From Fusobacteriaceae bacterium UBA2433 (GTDB lineage Bacteria > Fusobacteriota > Fusobacteriia > Fusobacteriales > Fusobacteriaceae), in assembly GCA_002342785.1 (NCBI GenBank), contig DDQV01000030.1:1-57425 (forward strand): a DNA stretch of 57,425 nt, in the 5' to 3' direction. The notes beneath the pieces are model-generated. The model ran no database searches, was not told the DNA's origin, and saw nothing but the letters and a program-made list of their open reading frames with translations. Positions within the stretch are counted from its first letter, which is position 1. Each line of letters opens with the position of its first letter. Positions 7,940 to 16,946 of this stretch are shown here, piece by piece. The position numbers were made by a program, and so were the translations under genes.

Positions 7940-9256
7940 TTATTTTCCCATTTTTTTTAATTTAATCATATAAAATCCATCTAAGAACTCATCAAATATA
8001 TTAAGTCCTCCTAGTTTATCAAAACTTCCGTTTACGTTAGAAGTTATATCTACTTTTTGCACTTCAAAGTTAGGATTTTTTTGTAAAAATTTAGTTACAT
8101 TTTCAATATTTTCCTTATTTAATATAGTACAAGTACTATAGACTAAGATCCCGCCTACTTTAACTACTTTAGCAGCAGAATTTAATATATCCAACTGCAA
8201 CTTAGCTAATTCTTGAACATTTTTCATCTTCTTTGTATAAAGTACTTCAGGTTTTTTTCTAATTACTCCAAAACCACTACATGGAGCATCTACTAATACT
8301 CTATCAAAAGATTCTGATCCAAATTCTACATCTACTAATCTTGCATCCATAAGTTCAGTATAGACTATATCTATACCCATTTGTTTAGTTCTGCTTTCAA
8401 TTAACTTCAATTTATGTTCATGAATATCAAGGGCTATTATTTCACCTTCATTTTCCATCATCTCTGCCATAGCCATGGCTTTTCCACCAGGAGCACTACA
8501 CGTATCTAGTATTCTTTCTCCAGCCTGAGGATCTAAGTATTTGGCGGCTAAGAATGAAGATGCATCCTGAACTGTAATTTGACCTCTTTTGAATTCGCTA
8601 GTTTCTAATATCATTCCTGAATCAATATAGTAAACATCTTCTACTTTTTTTAAAACTTTTATACCTTTAATTGATAATAAGTCTAAAAAATCTTTCTCAC
8701 TGTAGTTTAATTTATTTATCTTCACACTTATATTAGGAATTTTTTTATATGTCTTTAATATCTCTAAATAATTTTCTTTATGTTCCCATTTAATTTCATC
8801 AAAGAACCATTTTGGATAAGATAAAACTATGTCTTCTCTTCCCTCTTCTAACAACTTTTCTATATCTGTATCTTTTTCCCTAATAAAAGATCTAAGTACA
8901 CCATTTACAAAACTTCCTATAAATGTTCCACCTCTTAATTTGGCAACTTCTACTCCTTCATAAACAACTCCAGCATCATCTGAATCCATAAATTGTATTT
9001 GATACATAGATAATCTAAGTAAATTTCTAACCCATAATTTATCTATAGTTTTAACTCTTTTATCTATAGAATAATCTAAAAACATTACATTTCTAATAGT
9101 TCCATAAAATACTTCAGTAATAAAACCTTTTTCTCCACGAGTTAACCCTGTAACTTCTGTTTCTTTTTCTTTAAAATAATCATTTAACAATATATTTGAA
9201 AACTTCCCATGTTCATACTGTGATAACAATCCTATTATATCCATTTTTAAACTCAA
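7940..9256 (-). CDS. rsmB: 16S rRNA (cytosine-967-C5) methyltransferase RsmB
   Basis: Methylates C967 of 16S rRNA with SAM. The N-terminal part (to about residue 140) is the NusB-like RNA-binding domain. The C-terminal Rossmann domain has ILDTCSAPGGKA, the motif IV cysteine in VDAPCSGFG and the catalytic cysteine in VYSTCTIL. 438 residues, full length. The start is a TTG at 9256 with AGAGGTG five bases upstream; the nearest ATG (9244) is 17 bases from the Shine-Dalgarno, so TTG is preferred. Confidence 0.94.
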   Translation of the reverse strand: MSLKMDIIGLLSQYEHGKFSNILLNDYFKEKETEVTGLTRGEKGFITEVFYGTIRNVMFLDYSIDKRVKTIDKLWVRNLLRLSMYQIQFMDSDDAGVVYEGVEVAKLRGGTFIGSFVNGVLRSFIREKDTDIEKLLEEGREDIVLSYPKWFFDEIKWEHKENYLEILKTYKKIPNISVKINKLNYSEKDFLDLLSIKGIKVLKKVEDVYYIDSGMILETSEFKRGQITVQDASSFLAAKYLDPQAGERILDTCSAPGGKAMAMAEMMENEGEIIALDIHEHKLKLIESRTKQMGIDIVYTELMDARLVDVEFGSESFDRVLVDAPCSGFGVIRKKPEVLYTKKMKNVQELAKLQLDILNSAAKVVKVGGILVYSTCTILNKENIENVTKFLQKNPNFEVQKVDITSNVNGSFDKLGGLNIFDEFLDGFYMIKLKKMGK

Positions 9257-9331
9257 ACTAACACCTCTTTTAATTTATTTGCTAAATATTATACCATAAT
9301 TTTTTTTAAATTTTATAATTAATAATTTTTT

Positions 9332-9757
9332 TTATTTAACTTTTAGCACTTTTATTTCAAAATTAAGAGTCATTCCTGCATAGGGATGATTTCCGTCTAC
9401 TACTACTTTGTCTTCTTCTGAGATAACTTCCTTTATTGTAAAAACTCCTATACCATTGTCTGTCTCAGCCTCAAATTCCAAACCTTCATAGAGGCCCATT
9501 CCATCAAAATCTTCTATAGGCATTTCAATAGTGAGGTTCTCATCATATTCTCCATATCCTTTATTAGGACTTATTTTAACATTAAATTTATCCCCTACTT
9601 TTTTTCCTAAAAGAGCCTCTTCTAGACCTATAACTATAGCTTCATCTCCATAAGTAAATTTTAATTCGTCACCTTTTGTAGTTTTATCTAATAAATTTCC
9701 CTTCTTATCTCTTAATACAAATTCTAAAGTTACTTTTTTTCCGTTTTCAATCTTCAT
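9332..9757 (-). CDS. SlyD-like FKBP-type peptidyl-prolyl isomerase
   Basis: Cytoplasmic prolyl isomerase/chaperone. 141 residues, with the FKBP core split by a chaperone flap: VTLEFVLRDKKGNLLDKT, GLEEALLGKKVGDKF, NKGYGEYDE and DGNHPYAGMTLNFEIKV. The histidine-rich metal-binding tail of E. coli SlyD is absent. ATG 9757 is used because AGGAG lies ten bases upstream; the longer reading (12 codons more) lacks a ribosome binding site and passes through the Shine-Dalgarno itself. Confidence 0.92.
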   Translation of the reverse strand: MKIENGKKVTLEFVLRDKKGNLLDKTTKGDELKFTYGDEAIVIGLEEALLGKKVGDKFNVKISPNKGYGEYDENLTIEMPIEDFDGMGLYEGLEFEAETDNGIGVFTIKEVISEEDKVVVDGNHPYAGMTLNFEIKVLKVK

Positions 9758-9800
9758 TTTTAATACTCTCCTTTTGCAATTAGTTTCCATCAACTAATTT

Positions 9801-10076
9801 TTAATTTTTAATTAAAGCTTTATAAATATAATACCACCCATAAAATCCTAATATCACAGATACTGGAACTAAAAAATTGAAATACCATTTTTTAGTCTTA
9901 TGTCTAAAAATATACATCCCAATAAATCCACCAATTCCTCCTCCAATAAAACAGAAGAAAAATAAACTCTTCTCTGATATTCTATAATAATTCTTTTTAG
10001 ATTTATATTTATCTATTCCAAAAATTAAAAAAGTTAATAAATTTATTACACATATATAAATATAAATATATTTCAT
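9801..10076 (-). CDS. DUF1294 small membrane protein
   Basis: 91 residues with three hydrophobic segments. The conserved DUF1294 pattern is visible: an N-terminal helix, DKYKSKKNYYRISEKSL, GGGIGGFIGMYIFRHKTKK and a final membrane helix. Family function is unknown. ATG 10076 follows AGGAGGAG. It precedes the SlyD-like gene by 43 bases, on the same strand. Confidence 0.85.
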   Translation of the reverse strand: MKYIYIYICVINLLTFLIFGIDKYKSKKNYYRISEKSLFFFCFIGGGIGGFIGMYIFRHKTKKWYFNFLVPVSVILGFYGWYYIYKALIKN

Positions 10077-10157
10077 ATAACTCCTCCTATTTAATAAAGC
10101 TATAATATTTTTTAACCTTTTAATTCTACCATATTTTCTTTAAAATATAACAAATTT

Positions 10158-10196
10158 AAAGGAGGTATTTAGTATTTATAAACTAAAACCTCCTTT
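10158..10196 (-). terminator. Terminator of the glycogen operon
   Basis: Long stem AAAGGAGGTATTTAGT (10158-10173) / ACTAAAACCTCCTTT (10182-10196) with one bulge, four bases past the TSCPD gene stop. The T-run on the minus strand is weak, but the hairpin is very stable. Confidence 0.7.
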
Positions 10197-10200
10197 GACA

Positions 10201-10443
10201 TTATTTTATAATTTTTTTCAAAGCATTAGCTAATTGATCAGGACACGATGTAGATTTATCACCACATTCAGTCCCTTCTAGCCTAGCGATTACATCTTCT
10301 ATCTTCATTCCTTTCACTACAGCAGATAAACCTATAGCATTTCCAGGACATCCTCCATTAAATTTTACATCTTTTAAAATACCATCTTCTATTTTAAAAT
10401 CTATCGTTTTAGCACATACTCCGCTAGTTGTAAAAGTTTGCAT
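10201..10443 (-). CDS. TSCPD-domain protein (TIGR03905 type)
   Basis: 80 residues with conserved cysteines in GVCAKTIDF, GGCPGNAIG, TECGDKSTSCPDQLA, matching the small TIGR03905 family, whose function is unknown. A related TSCPD motif occurs in some ribonucleotide reductases, where cysteines bind metal. ATG 10443 has AGGAGG upstream. It starts 29 bases after glgP and closes the malQ-glgP transcript before a strong hairpin, so its expression is tied to storage-polysaccharide use. Any link to glycogen is by position only. Confidence 0.85.
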   Translation of the reverse strand: MQTFTTSGVCAKTIDFKIEDGILKDVKFNGGCPGNAIGLSAVVKGMKIEDVIARLEGTECGDKSTSCPDQLANALKKIIK

Positions 10444-10472
10444 CTCTTCCTCCTAATTTTTTATAGTCTCAA

Positions 10473-12863
10473 CTATATTTTTTTCCCTTCTATCTTCCAT
10501 ATTTCTTTTGCATATTGATCTATTGTTCTATCACTTGTAAATTTACCTGCATTAGATATATTCATCCATGCTTTCTTAGCCCAACCTATCCTATCTTCAA
10601 AGGCATCATCTATACTTTCTCTAACTTTTCTATAATCATCAAAATCTTGCAGTACAAAATAATGATCTGGTGCATGCCAAGATGCACCTATTAATAACGC
10701 ATCATATAACTCTTTAAACATTCCTTTTCCACCATCACTATAAGTTCCATCTATCAATTGATCCATTACTTTTTTTAATCCTTTTGTTTCATTCATAACT
10801 TTTATAGGATCATATCCAACCTTTTTCAATTCAACTATATCTTCTACTTTCATTCCAAAAATAAAATTATTTTCAATACCTGCTTCTTCTACTATTTCTA
10901 CATTGGCACCATCTAAAGTACCTAGTGTAGGTGCTCCATTCATCATAAATTTCATATTTCCTGTTCCACTAGCTTCTTTTCCAGCTGTAGAAATTTGTTC
11001 TGATACATCTGCAGCTGGAAATATAAGTTCAGCTGGAGAAATATTATAATTTTCCACAAAAACAACTTTAATCCTTCCATTTACATCTAGATCATTATTA
11101 ACAGTTTTCGCTACTTCATTTATTAACTTAATGATCCCCTTAGCTCTAAAATATCCAGACGCTGCCTTAGCACCAAAAATATAAGTTTTAGGATTAACTT
11201 TTATATTTGGATCTTCCTTTATCCTGTTATATAGATCCATTATATGAAATATATTTAATATTTGTCTTTTATATTCATGTAGTCTTTTTACCTGTATGTC
11301 AAATATTGAATTAGTATCTACATCTACTCCTGTATTTTCTTTTATAAACTTAGCTAGCTGCTCTTTTTTAATATGTTTTATATCTAAAAATCTATTTAAT
11401 ATATTTTCATCAGTTACATAAGTTTCTAATTTTTTTAATTCACTTAGATCAGTAATCCAATTATCACCAATTAATTCTGTAATCAATCTAGATAATTCAG
11501 GATTAGATTTTAACAACCATCTTCTTTGAGTAACTCCATTAGTCTTATTTTGAAACCTCTCAGGATATAATTCATACCAATCTTTTAATTCTGAATTTTT
11601 TAATATCTCTGTATGTAATGCCGCTACACCATTTGTAGAGTAAGAACCATAGATTGCAAGCCAAGCCATATGAATTAAATTTGTATTCTCATCTATTATT
11701 GCCATACTTTCTCTTTTTTTTAGATCTTTTGGATATTTTTCTTCTAGCAATTCTTGAAATTGTACATGGATCCTTACAATTATATTATAAATTCTAGGTA
11801 ATACCTCTTTAAATAATTCAGTGTACCATTTTTCTAAAGCTTCTGATAAAATTGTATGATTAGTATATGCAAATGTTTTTCTAACTATTTCCCAAGCATC
11901 TTTCCACAATAAACCTTCTACATCTATTAAAATTCTCATTAATTCAGGTATTGCTACTACTGGATGAGTATCATTTAATTGAATACTTGTAAAATCTGCT
12001 AACATATCAAAATTAGTTCCGTGCTTTAACTTAAATTTTTTAACGATATCTTGTAAAGATGCTGAGGTAAAAAAATACTGTTGTTTTAATCTTAATTTTT
12101 TCCCTTCATTGGTATCATCATTAGGATATAAAACTCTAGAAATATTTTCTGCTTTATTTTTTTCCTTCATAGCCTCTACATAATGTTGTTCATTAAATTC
12201 ACTTAAATTTAATTCTTCTATTGGCTCTGCTTGCCACAACCTTAATGTATTAATATTGTTAGTCCCATATCCAATAATTGGTGTATCATAAGGTACTGCC
12301 ATTACACTTTCATCTTTATTAAATCGTATTTCTAATTTATCTCGGTCCTTTTTAAGACTCCAAGGATCTCCATATTTCAACCAATTATCTGGATATTCAA
12401 CTTGAAATCCATCCTCAAATTGTTGTTTAAACATACCAAATTTATATCTAATACCATACCCTGTTCCAGGTAAATTTAGTGTTGCCATAGATTCAATAAA
12501 ACAAGCTGCTAGTCTTCCTAATCCACCATTACCTAATCCTGCATCTGATTCAACACTCTCTATTTTATTAATATCAATATTTAAATCTTCCAACAAACCC
12601 TTTACCCCTTCATAAACTCCTAAATTTATAAGATTATTACTAAATGCTCTTCCCATTAGATATTCAGCAGAAAAATAAAAAGCCTCTCTACCATTATTGT
12701 ATAGATCTTTAGTCAATTTCCACGATTCACTTATCTCTTCCATTATTGTTTCAGATAATGCTTCATATATTTCAAAATCTAAGCTTTCAGATATCTCTTT
12801 TCCATATTTAACTAATAATTTTTTTTCTAAATTTTTTTTAATTATATCTTTTTCAAATTTCAT
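10473..12863 (-). CDS. glgP: Glycogen/maltodextrin phosphorylase
   Basis: GT35 enzyme releasing glucose-1-phosphate from alpha-1,4-glucans, using pyridoxal phosphate. Family landmarks: YFSAEYLMGR, GNGGLGRLAACF, QLNDTHP, QNKTNGVTQRRWL and the PLP-lysine region EASGTGNMKFMMNG followed by LDGANVEI. 796 residues, normal for bacterial phosphorylases. ATG 12863 follows AGGAGG. It lies 87 bases downstream of malQ on the same strand with no terminator between, so the two work as a maltodextrin-degrading pair. Confidence 0.97.
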   Translation of the reverse strand: MKFEKDIIKKNLEKKLLVKYGKEISESLDFEIYEALSETIMEEISESWKLTKDLYNNGREAFYFSAEYLMGRAFSNNLINLGVYEGVKGLLEDLNIDINKIESVESDAGLGNGGLGRLAACFIESMATLNLPGTGYGIRYKFGMFKQQFEDGFQVEYPDNWLKYGDPWSLKKDRDKLEIRFNKDESVMAVPYDTPIIGYGTNNINTLRLWQAEPIEELNLSEFNEQHYVEAMKEKNKAENISRVLYPNDDTNEGKKLRLKQQYFFTSASLQDIVKKFKLKHGTNFDMLADFTSIQLNDTHPVVAIPELMRILIDVEGLLWKDAWEIVRKTFAYTNHTILSEALEKWYTELFKEVLPRIYNIIVRIHVQFQELLEEKYPKDLKKRESMAIIDENTNLIHMAWLAIYGSYSTNGVAALHTEILKNSELKDWYELYPERFQNKTNGVTQRRWLLKSNPELSRLITELIGDNWITDLSELKKLETYVTDENILNRFLDIKHIKKEQLAKFIKENTGVDVDTNSIFDIQVKRLHEYKRQILNIFHIMDLYNRIKEDPNIKVNPKTYIFGAKAASGYFRAKGIIKLINEVAKTVNNDLDVNGRIKVVFVENYNISPAELIFPAADVSEQISTAGKEASGTGNMKFMMNGAPTLGTLDGANVEIVEEAGIENNFIFGMKVEDIVELKKVGYDPIKVMNETKGLKKVMDQLIDGTYSDGGKGMFKELYDALLIGASWHAPDHYFVLQDFDDYRKVRESIDDAFEDRIGWAKKAWMNISNAGKFTSDRTIDQYAKEIWKIEGKKI

Positions 12864-12950
12864 ATATTCCTCCTATATCCACTCTAGCAATAATAAAAAT
12901 AATTTATTTTTACTTTTCATTTGAGTACTTAATTCTCAACTAACTTTATA

Positions 12951-14447
12951 TTATCTACAATATTTAACAGTTATTTCCTTTATTTTTTTAGATAATTCAT
13001 CACTTAGTTCATCACCTTTTAATCTCCATTTCCAGTTATTTCCAAGTGTTGACGGTATATTCATCCTACCTCTATTATCAATTCCTAAAAAATCTTGCAT
13101 CTGAGCTATGGTTAAATTAGAATCAGATTTCCAAAGAGCTTCTATAAATATATTATTTATTTTTTCTTCATTTATTTTTTTTAATTTCAAATATTTCATC
13201 AAATATTTTCTAACATATTCTTTAATCTCTTTTTTTTCATTTTTATACCATCCCACTATAGTATCATTATCATGAGTCCCTGTATAAGCCACTGAATTTT
13301 CAGAATATTTATGAGGTAAATAATCATTTTCTTTATTTGAATCAAAAGCAAATTCCAATATTTTCATTCCTGGATATCCACTATCTTTTAAAAGTTTTTT
13401 CACTCCTTCAGTTAAAAAACCTAGATCTTCAGCAATTATTGGTAGATCTCCTAATTCTTTTTTTATAGTTTTAAAGATCTCTATCCCTGGCCCTTTTGCC
13501 CATCTTCCAGTTTTAGCAGTCTTAGCAGTTGCTGGAATCTCCCAATAAGAATCAAATCCTCTAAAATGATCTATTCTTACTATATCATATAGTTCAAATG
13601 CTGCTCTCATCCTTTCTATCCACCACGAATAACCACGTCTTCTCATTATTTTCCAATTATATAAAGGATTACCCCATAGTTGCCCTGTAGAACTAAAATA
13701 ATCAGGTGGACACCCTGCTACTACTTTCATATTTTTTTCTTCATCAAATAAAAATAATTCTGTTTTTAACCACGCATCTGCACTATCCCTAGAAATAAAT
13801 ATAGGAAGATCTCCTATTATCTTTACTTCATTTTCATTGGCATATTTTTTTAATTTTTCCCACTGAGTATAAAATAAATATTGTAAATAAATATAATAAT
13901 CAATCTCAGATTTTAGTTCTATTCTATATTTTTTTAAAGTATTTATATGAGCAAATTTTTCTTCTTTTACCCATTTTATCCATTCTTTTCCATTATTTTT
14001 ATCTTTTAATGCCATAAATAAAGCATAATCGTCTATCCAATAAATATTTTTTTCTCTAAATTTTTCTATCTCTTCTAAAAAAAAATTACTTTCATTTAAA
14101 TAAGCTTTTTTTAAAAGTTTAAATTTATTTTTATATAATTTTTCATAATCTATATATTCTCTACTTTCTCCTAAATCTGTATCGTTTACCTCTTGTCTTG
14201 TAAGACAACCTCGATCTATTAATGGTTCTAAATCAATAAAGTAAGGATTACCTGCAAATGCTGAAAAAGATTGATATGGAGAGTCTCCATATGAAGTTGT
14301 TCCCAATGGTAAAATTTGCCATAATTTTTGTCCTGATTTTTTCAAAAAATCTACAAATTCATAAGCTTTTTTACCAAAAGTTCCTATTCCTCCATCACCA
14401 CTTAAAGATGAGATGTGTAATAATATTCCACCACTTCTTTCAAACAT
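12951..14447 (-). CDS. malQ: 4-alpha-glucanotransferase (amylomaltase)
   Basis: GH77 enzyme that disproportionates maltodextrins, making chains suitable for phosphorylase. Landmarks: RSGGILLHISSL, LWQILPLGTTSYGDSPYQS, GDLPIFI, the nucleophile region DIVRIDHFRGF, the acid/base in IIAEDLG and TGTHDNDTIVGW. 498 residues, full length. ATG 14447 has GGAGG upstream. First gene of the operon, with a clear promoter 45 bases upstream. Confidence 0.97.
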   Translation of the reverse strand: MFERSGGILLHISSLSGDGGIGTFGKKAYEFVDFLKKSGQKLWQILPLGTTSYGDSPYQSFSAFAGNPYFIDLEPLIDRGCLTRQEVNDTDLGESREYIDYEKLYKNKFKLLKKAYLNESNFFLEEIEKFREKNIYWIDDYALFMALKDKNNGKEWIKWVKEEKFAHINTLKKYRIELKSEIDYYIYLQYLFYTQWEKLKKYANENEVKIIGDLPIFISRDSADAWLKTELFLFDEEKNMKVVAGCPPDYFSSTGQLWGNPLYNWKIMRRRGYSWWIERMRAAFELYDIVRIDHFRGFDSYWEIPATAKTAKTGRWAKGPGIEIFKTIKKELGDLPIIAEDLGFLTEGVKKLLKDSGYPGMKILEFAFDSNKENDYLPHKYSENSVAYTGTHDNDTIVGWYKNEKKEIKEYVRKYLMKYLKLKKINEEKINNIFIEALWKSDSNLTIAQMQDFLGIDNRGRMNIPSTLGNNWKWRLKGDELSDELSKKIKEITVKYCR

Positions 14448-14491
14448 ATTTATATACCTCCATTACCTATAACAAATTCATTTTTTATATT

Positions 14492-14520
14492 ATTATATCC
14501 GCTAAACTCATTTTTGTCTA
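14492..14520 (-). promoter_or_regulatory. Promoter of malQ-glgP
   Basis: -35 TAGACA (14520-14515), 17-bp spacer, -10 TATAAT (14497-14492), with the malQ start about 45 bases downstream. No obvious operator is seen. Confidence 0.7.
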
Positions 14521-14564
14521 TTTAAGAGTTATTTTTATAACATTTTAAATATAATTGAAAAAAG

Positions 14565-14600
14565 ATAAAAAAAAGCTGTAAACAATTAAGTTTACAGCTT
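14565..14600 (-). terminator. Terminator of the porin gene
   Basis: Perfect 11-bp stem AAGCTGTAAAC (14573-14583) / GTTTACAGCTT (14590-14600), loop AATTAA, followed by eight T on the minus strand. The core is identical to the terminator after the uracil permease (41407-41440). Confidence 0.92.
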
Positions 14601-14636
14601 AAAATTTCTTTATAGAAATTTTTATAATTAATTTAA

Positions 14637-15590
14637 TTAGAATTTACTTGAGAACCCAACTCTTACAAATGCACTGTCATTATAATCATCTGAAGTACCA
14701 TTAAATGTTTGAGTTCCAGTAGCTTTTTTATCATTATTATTTGTAGTTTCAATATAATATCCAGCTTGTAAATAAACAGAATTATCTTTATTTAACATCT
14801 TAGTTGCTTTAACAGATGGTTGAGCGTAAAGTACATATGTTTCATGTCCTTCAGTTTTACTACCACTTACATCTGTCAAGTTATTAAATTGTCTAGCTCC
14901 GAATGAATACGGATCAAATCCACCTTCTAATAACGCAGTTATTGCCATATAATCACTGCTATATAATGGATAGTTAGTATATACATATGCTTCTATGTCA
15001 ACATTATTATAGTCGTCAGTGCTTTTCCCACCCATAGTATAATCATAATAGATATTTCCTTCTACTGCTAAATAATCATTTACTGTATATGAGTTTTCAA
15101 ATGATGTTGAAATTGAATAAGCATTACTTGTAGAATCATTATCTGATGAAGTATGTTCAAATGCTAAACCTGCTCTCATAACAGAACTTAACCCATCAAC
15201 ATCATTAAATAAATGTAATGATGGTTGAACTCTGAAATATTGTTTATTCTTATCTCCACTGTATGTATTTGTTTTTAACTCTGTTCTAACTTCTAAATTT
15301 TCAACAGATGTTTGAGTATGTAATCTCATTCTTACTTCAGTTCTTTCTGTTGTTTCTCCTTTACCAGTTCCATCTCCTATATCGGAACCAAATGTAGTTC
15401 CTATTTTATTATAATCTCTAATTCTTATTTCTAAATTATTATTTTGATCAAAATGTAAATTACCATTTACTTCTAATCTATTTTCATCAAATCTTACCCT
15501 GTCGTTAATATTGAAAGTGTTGTCTGCTGAAAACGACACCATTCCTACTGTCATTAATCCTGCTAATAAAGCTATACTTCTTTTTTTCAT
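14637..15590 (-). CDS. Outer-membrane porin-like beta-barrel protein
   Basis: 317 residues with a clean signal peptide (MKKRSIALLAGLMTVGMVSFS, cleavage near 21-22). The mature part consists of alternating amphipathic strands and loops rich in Asp/Asn/Gly/Thr. It ends in FVRVGFSSKF with the C-terminal Phe recognised by the barrel assembly machinery. This resembles the small general porins of Fusobacteriota. Substrate cannot be inferred. ATG 15590 follows AGGAGGG. Less biased, better GC use than its neighbours suggests high expression, in keeping with a strong terminator and a structured 5' leader. Confidence 0.85.
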   Translation of the reverse strand: MKKRSIALLAGLMTVGMVSFSADNTFNINDRVRFDENRLEVNGNLHFDQNNNLEIRIRDYNKIGTTFGSDIGDGTGKGETTERTEVRMRLHTQTSVENLEVRTELKTNTYSGDKNKQYFRVQPSLHLFNDVDGLSSVMRAGLAFEHTSSDNDSTSNAYSISTSFENSYTVNDYLAVEGNIYYDYTMGGKSTDDYNNVDIEAYVYTNYPLYSSDYMAITALLEGGFDPYSFGARQFNNLTDVSGSKTEGHETYVLYAQPSVKATKMLNKDNSVYLQAGYYIETTNNNDKKATGTQTFNGTSDDYNDSAFVRVGFSSKF

Positions 15591-15622
15591 TCGTTCCCTC
15601 CTAATATAATTTTTTTATTATA

Positions 15623-15666
15623 TTAATTAATTTTAATTAATATATAAATTAATTAAAATTAATTAA
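15623..15666 (-). repeat. Perfect 19-bp inverted repeat in the porin 5' leader
   Basis: The arms 15623-15641 (TTAATTAATTTTAATTAAT) and 15648-15666 are exact reverse complements with a six-base loop; both are pure A/T. It lies between the porin promoter and ribosome binding site, so the mRNA would begin with a long A-U hairpin. It could stabilise the mRNA or serve as a protein binding site. Confidence 0.75.
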
Positions 15667-15740
15667 CTTAATAGAAGTCTACTTTAATTTTTAAACTTCC
15701 ACAATAGTATTTTTTTTAAACCGTTTATTTTATTTTTTTA

Positions 15741-15768
15741 ATAGTATCCTCTTTAAGTTTTATGACAA
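15741..15768 (-). promoter_or_regulatory. Probable porin promoter
   Basis: -35 TTGTCA (15768-15763), 16-bp spacer, -10 TACTAT (15746-15741). This gives a leader of about 145 bases that includes the 19-bp inverted repeat. Confidence 0.5.
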
Positions 15769-15980
15769 TAATTCTAAAAAAAAAATAGTTTCATGACTTT
15801 ATACTCTCTTATTTCAAGGTATGAAGTTAATTCTAATAAAGTAGATATCTAAATATTGTTTCCGTTAAAACAGTTTAAGTAAAGGCGAATCTAGTTTATA
15901 TAAAAAAATTTTTAATTACTATAATTTATAGGCAAAAAAAGGCTCATTAGGCTACCTTTATGGCTCGCTACACTACCTTT

Positions 15981-16130
15981 AAGGCTTTTTTTAGGACTTT
16001 TTCTTTTTCTGCCTCTCAACCCCAATATTATCAATGGTTTGAACGCTCGATTCTAGGTTATATATTCTACATAATGTATAAACACAAGGGGAACTTTTTA
16101 GAAGGACCTTAAAAGAAGAATAAGAGAGAC
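15981..16130. repeat. Diverged 150-bp repeat, copy 1
   Basis: Aligns by eye along its whole length with 17204-17355, at roughly three-quarters identity. Shared blocks include TGCCTCTCAA, ATTCTAGG and ATGTATAAACACAAGGGG (ATAAATACAAGGGGG in copy 2). The minus strand is open here for about 70 codons (16203-15991), and a 55-codon version from a TTG has AAGGAGG upstream. However, copy 2 is frameshifted and interrupted, and the upstream part overlaps the marR terminator, so I do not call a gene. It may be a remnant of a mobile element. Confidence 0.6.
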
Positions 16131-16162
16131 TTTTACAAACATCTTCAATTTTATCATTCAAA

Positions 16163-16198
16163 TGAAAAACCTCCTTCGAGTATTCATTGAAAGAGGTT
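16163..16198 (-). terminator. Terminator after marR
   Basis: Stem AACCTCCTTC (16168-16177) / GAAAGAGGTT (16189-16198), ten pairs with one G-U, followed by five T on the minus strand. Confidence 0.65.
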
Positions 16199-16255
16199 AT
16201 CATATTTTTTATTAAATTTAAAATCAGTTTGATAGATATCTAGTATTTTATAATT

Positions 16256-16726
16256 TTATTTTTTTAAATATTCTGGTGTCATAATCCCTAAAGTAAATTT
16301 CATATCCATCAATATTTCAATCATATTACTTCTGTACATTTCATATTTTAATTTTTCTTCCTCACTGAGATTTTTTATAGTATCCTTATAAGTATTTTCT
16401 ACTCCTTCTTTCACTATTTTTTTTCCTAATTCAATTAAATATAATGGTTTTTTTAAAAGCATTCCCGCCATTTCTATTTTTTTTTCTAAATATCCCATTT
16501 TTTCTAATTTAGTAACTATTTGATTAGCTCTAGATTTAGTCAATGTTGTATATTTTAAAAAATTATACTGAGTTTCCCCTGGATTTTTTTCTAAATGACG
16601 TAATAAATAATATTCTTTACAACTTATATTATACCTTTCTGTTACATTATTTAATAATTTTTCCCCTGTTATTGAAATAGCGTTTGCTACTGTTAAAAGA
16701 TCTACTATTATCTCTTTTTCTTCCAA
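16256..16726 (-). CDS. MarR-family transcriptional regulator
   Basis: 156 residues. Winged-helix DNA-binding core from about 35 to 105: a helix around EYYLLRHLEKNPG, the recognition helix LTKSRANQIVTKLEKMGYLEK, then the wing and a C-terminal dimerisation helix (NLSEEEKLKYEMYRSNM). Start is TTG 16726 with AGAGGTG seven bases upstream; there is no nearby in-frame ATG. It is isolated, with no co-transcribed target gene, and flanked on both sides by copies of a diverged repeat, which suggests the locus arrived or was rearranged by mobile DNA. The ligand and target are unknown; the porin downstream is a candidate by position only. Confidence 0.85.
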   Translation of the reverse strand: MEEKEIIVDLLTVANAISITGEKLLNNVTERYNISCKEYYLLRHLEKNPGETQYNFLKYTTLTKSRANQIVTKLEKMGYLEKKIEMAGMLLKKPLYLIELGKKIVKEGVENTYKDTIKNLSEEEKLKYEMYRSNMIEILMDMKFTLGIMTPEYLKK

Positions 16727-16877
16727 TTCTAATCACCTCTTTTTCCCCTAGATAAAAATTATACCTTTTTTTTTTTTCTTTTTCAATTTAAATAAAACAA
16801 CTTGTTTATTTTGATACATTAAAAATTTATTTTTAGTACATATTTTATAACCCTTTTTTTTATTTTTTATAAAAATA

Positions 16878-16946
16878 TTCCTCTTCTTTTAAGAGTGAAA
16901 TAAATAGCAAAAGTTTTCTAATTAATTCCATCTTAAAATTAAATAT
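16878..16946 (+). mobile_element. IS200/IS605-like left-end fragment
   Basis: This 69-bp stretch matches the reverse complement of 34887-34956, including the long shared run AATTAATTCCATCTT and the block AATAGCAAAAGTTTTCTAAT (AATAGCAAAGG... in the other copy). At the 34.9-kb site the same sequence lies directly in front of the first codons of a tnpB remnant, so here it is read as an orphan left end in the opposite orientation. Confidence 0.6.

Noticed and set aside
15991..16203. 70-codon open frame on the minus strand
   Set aside because: It overlaps the marR terminator, and the homologous repeat at 17204-17355 is frameshifted and stopped, so the openness looks accidental. A 55-codon version from a TTG with AAGGAGG upstream is the only reason for doubt.
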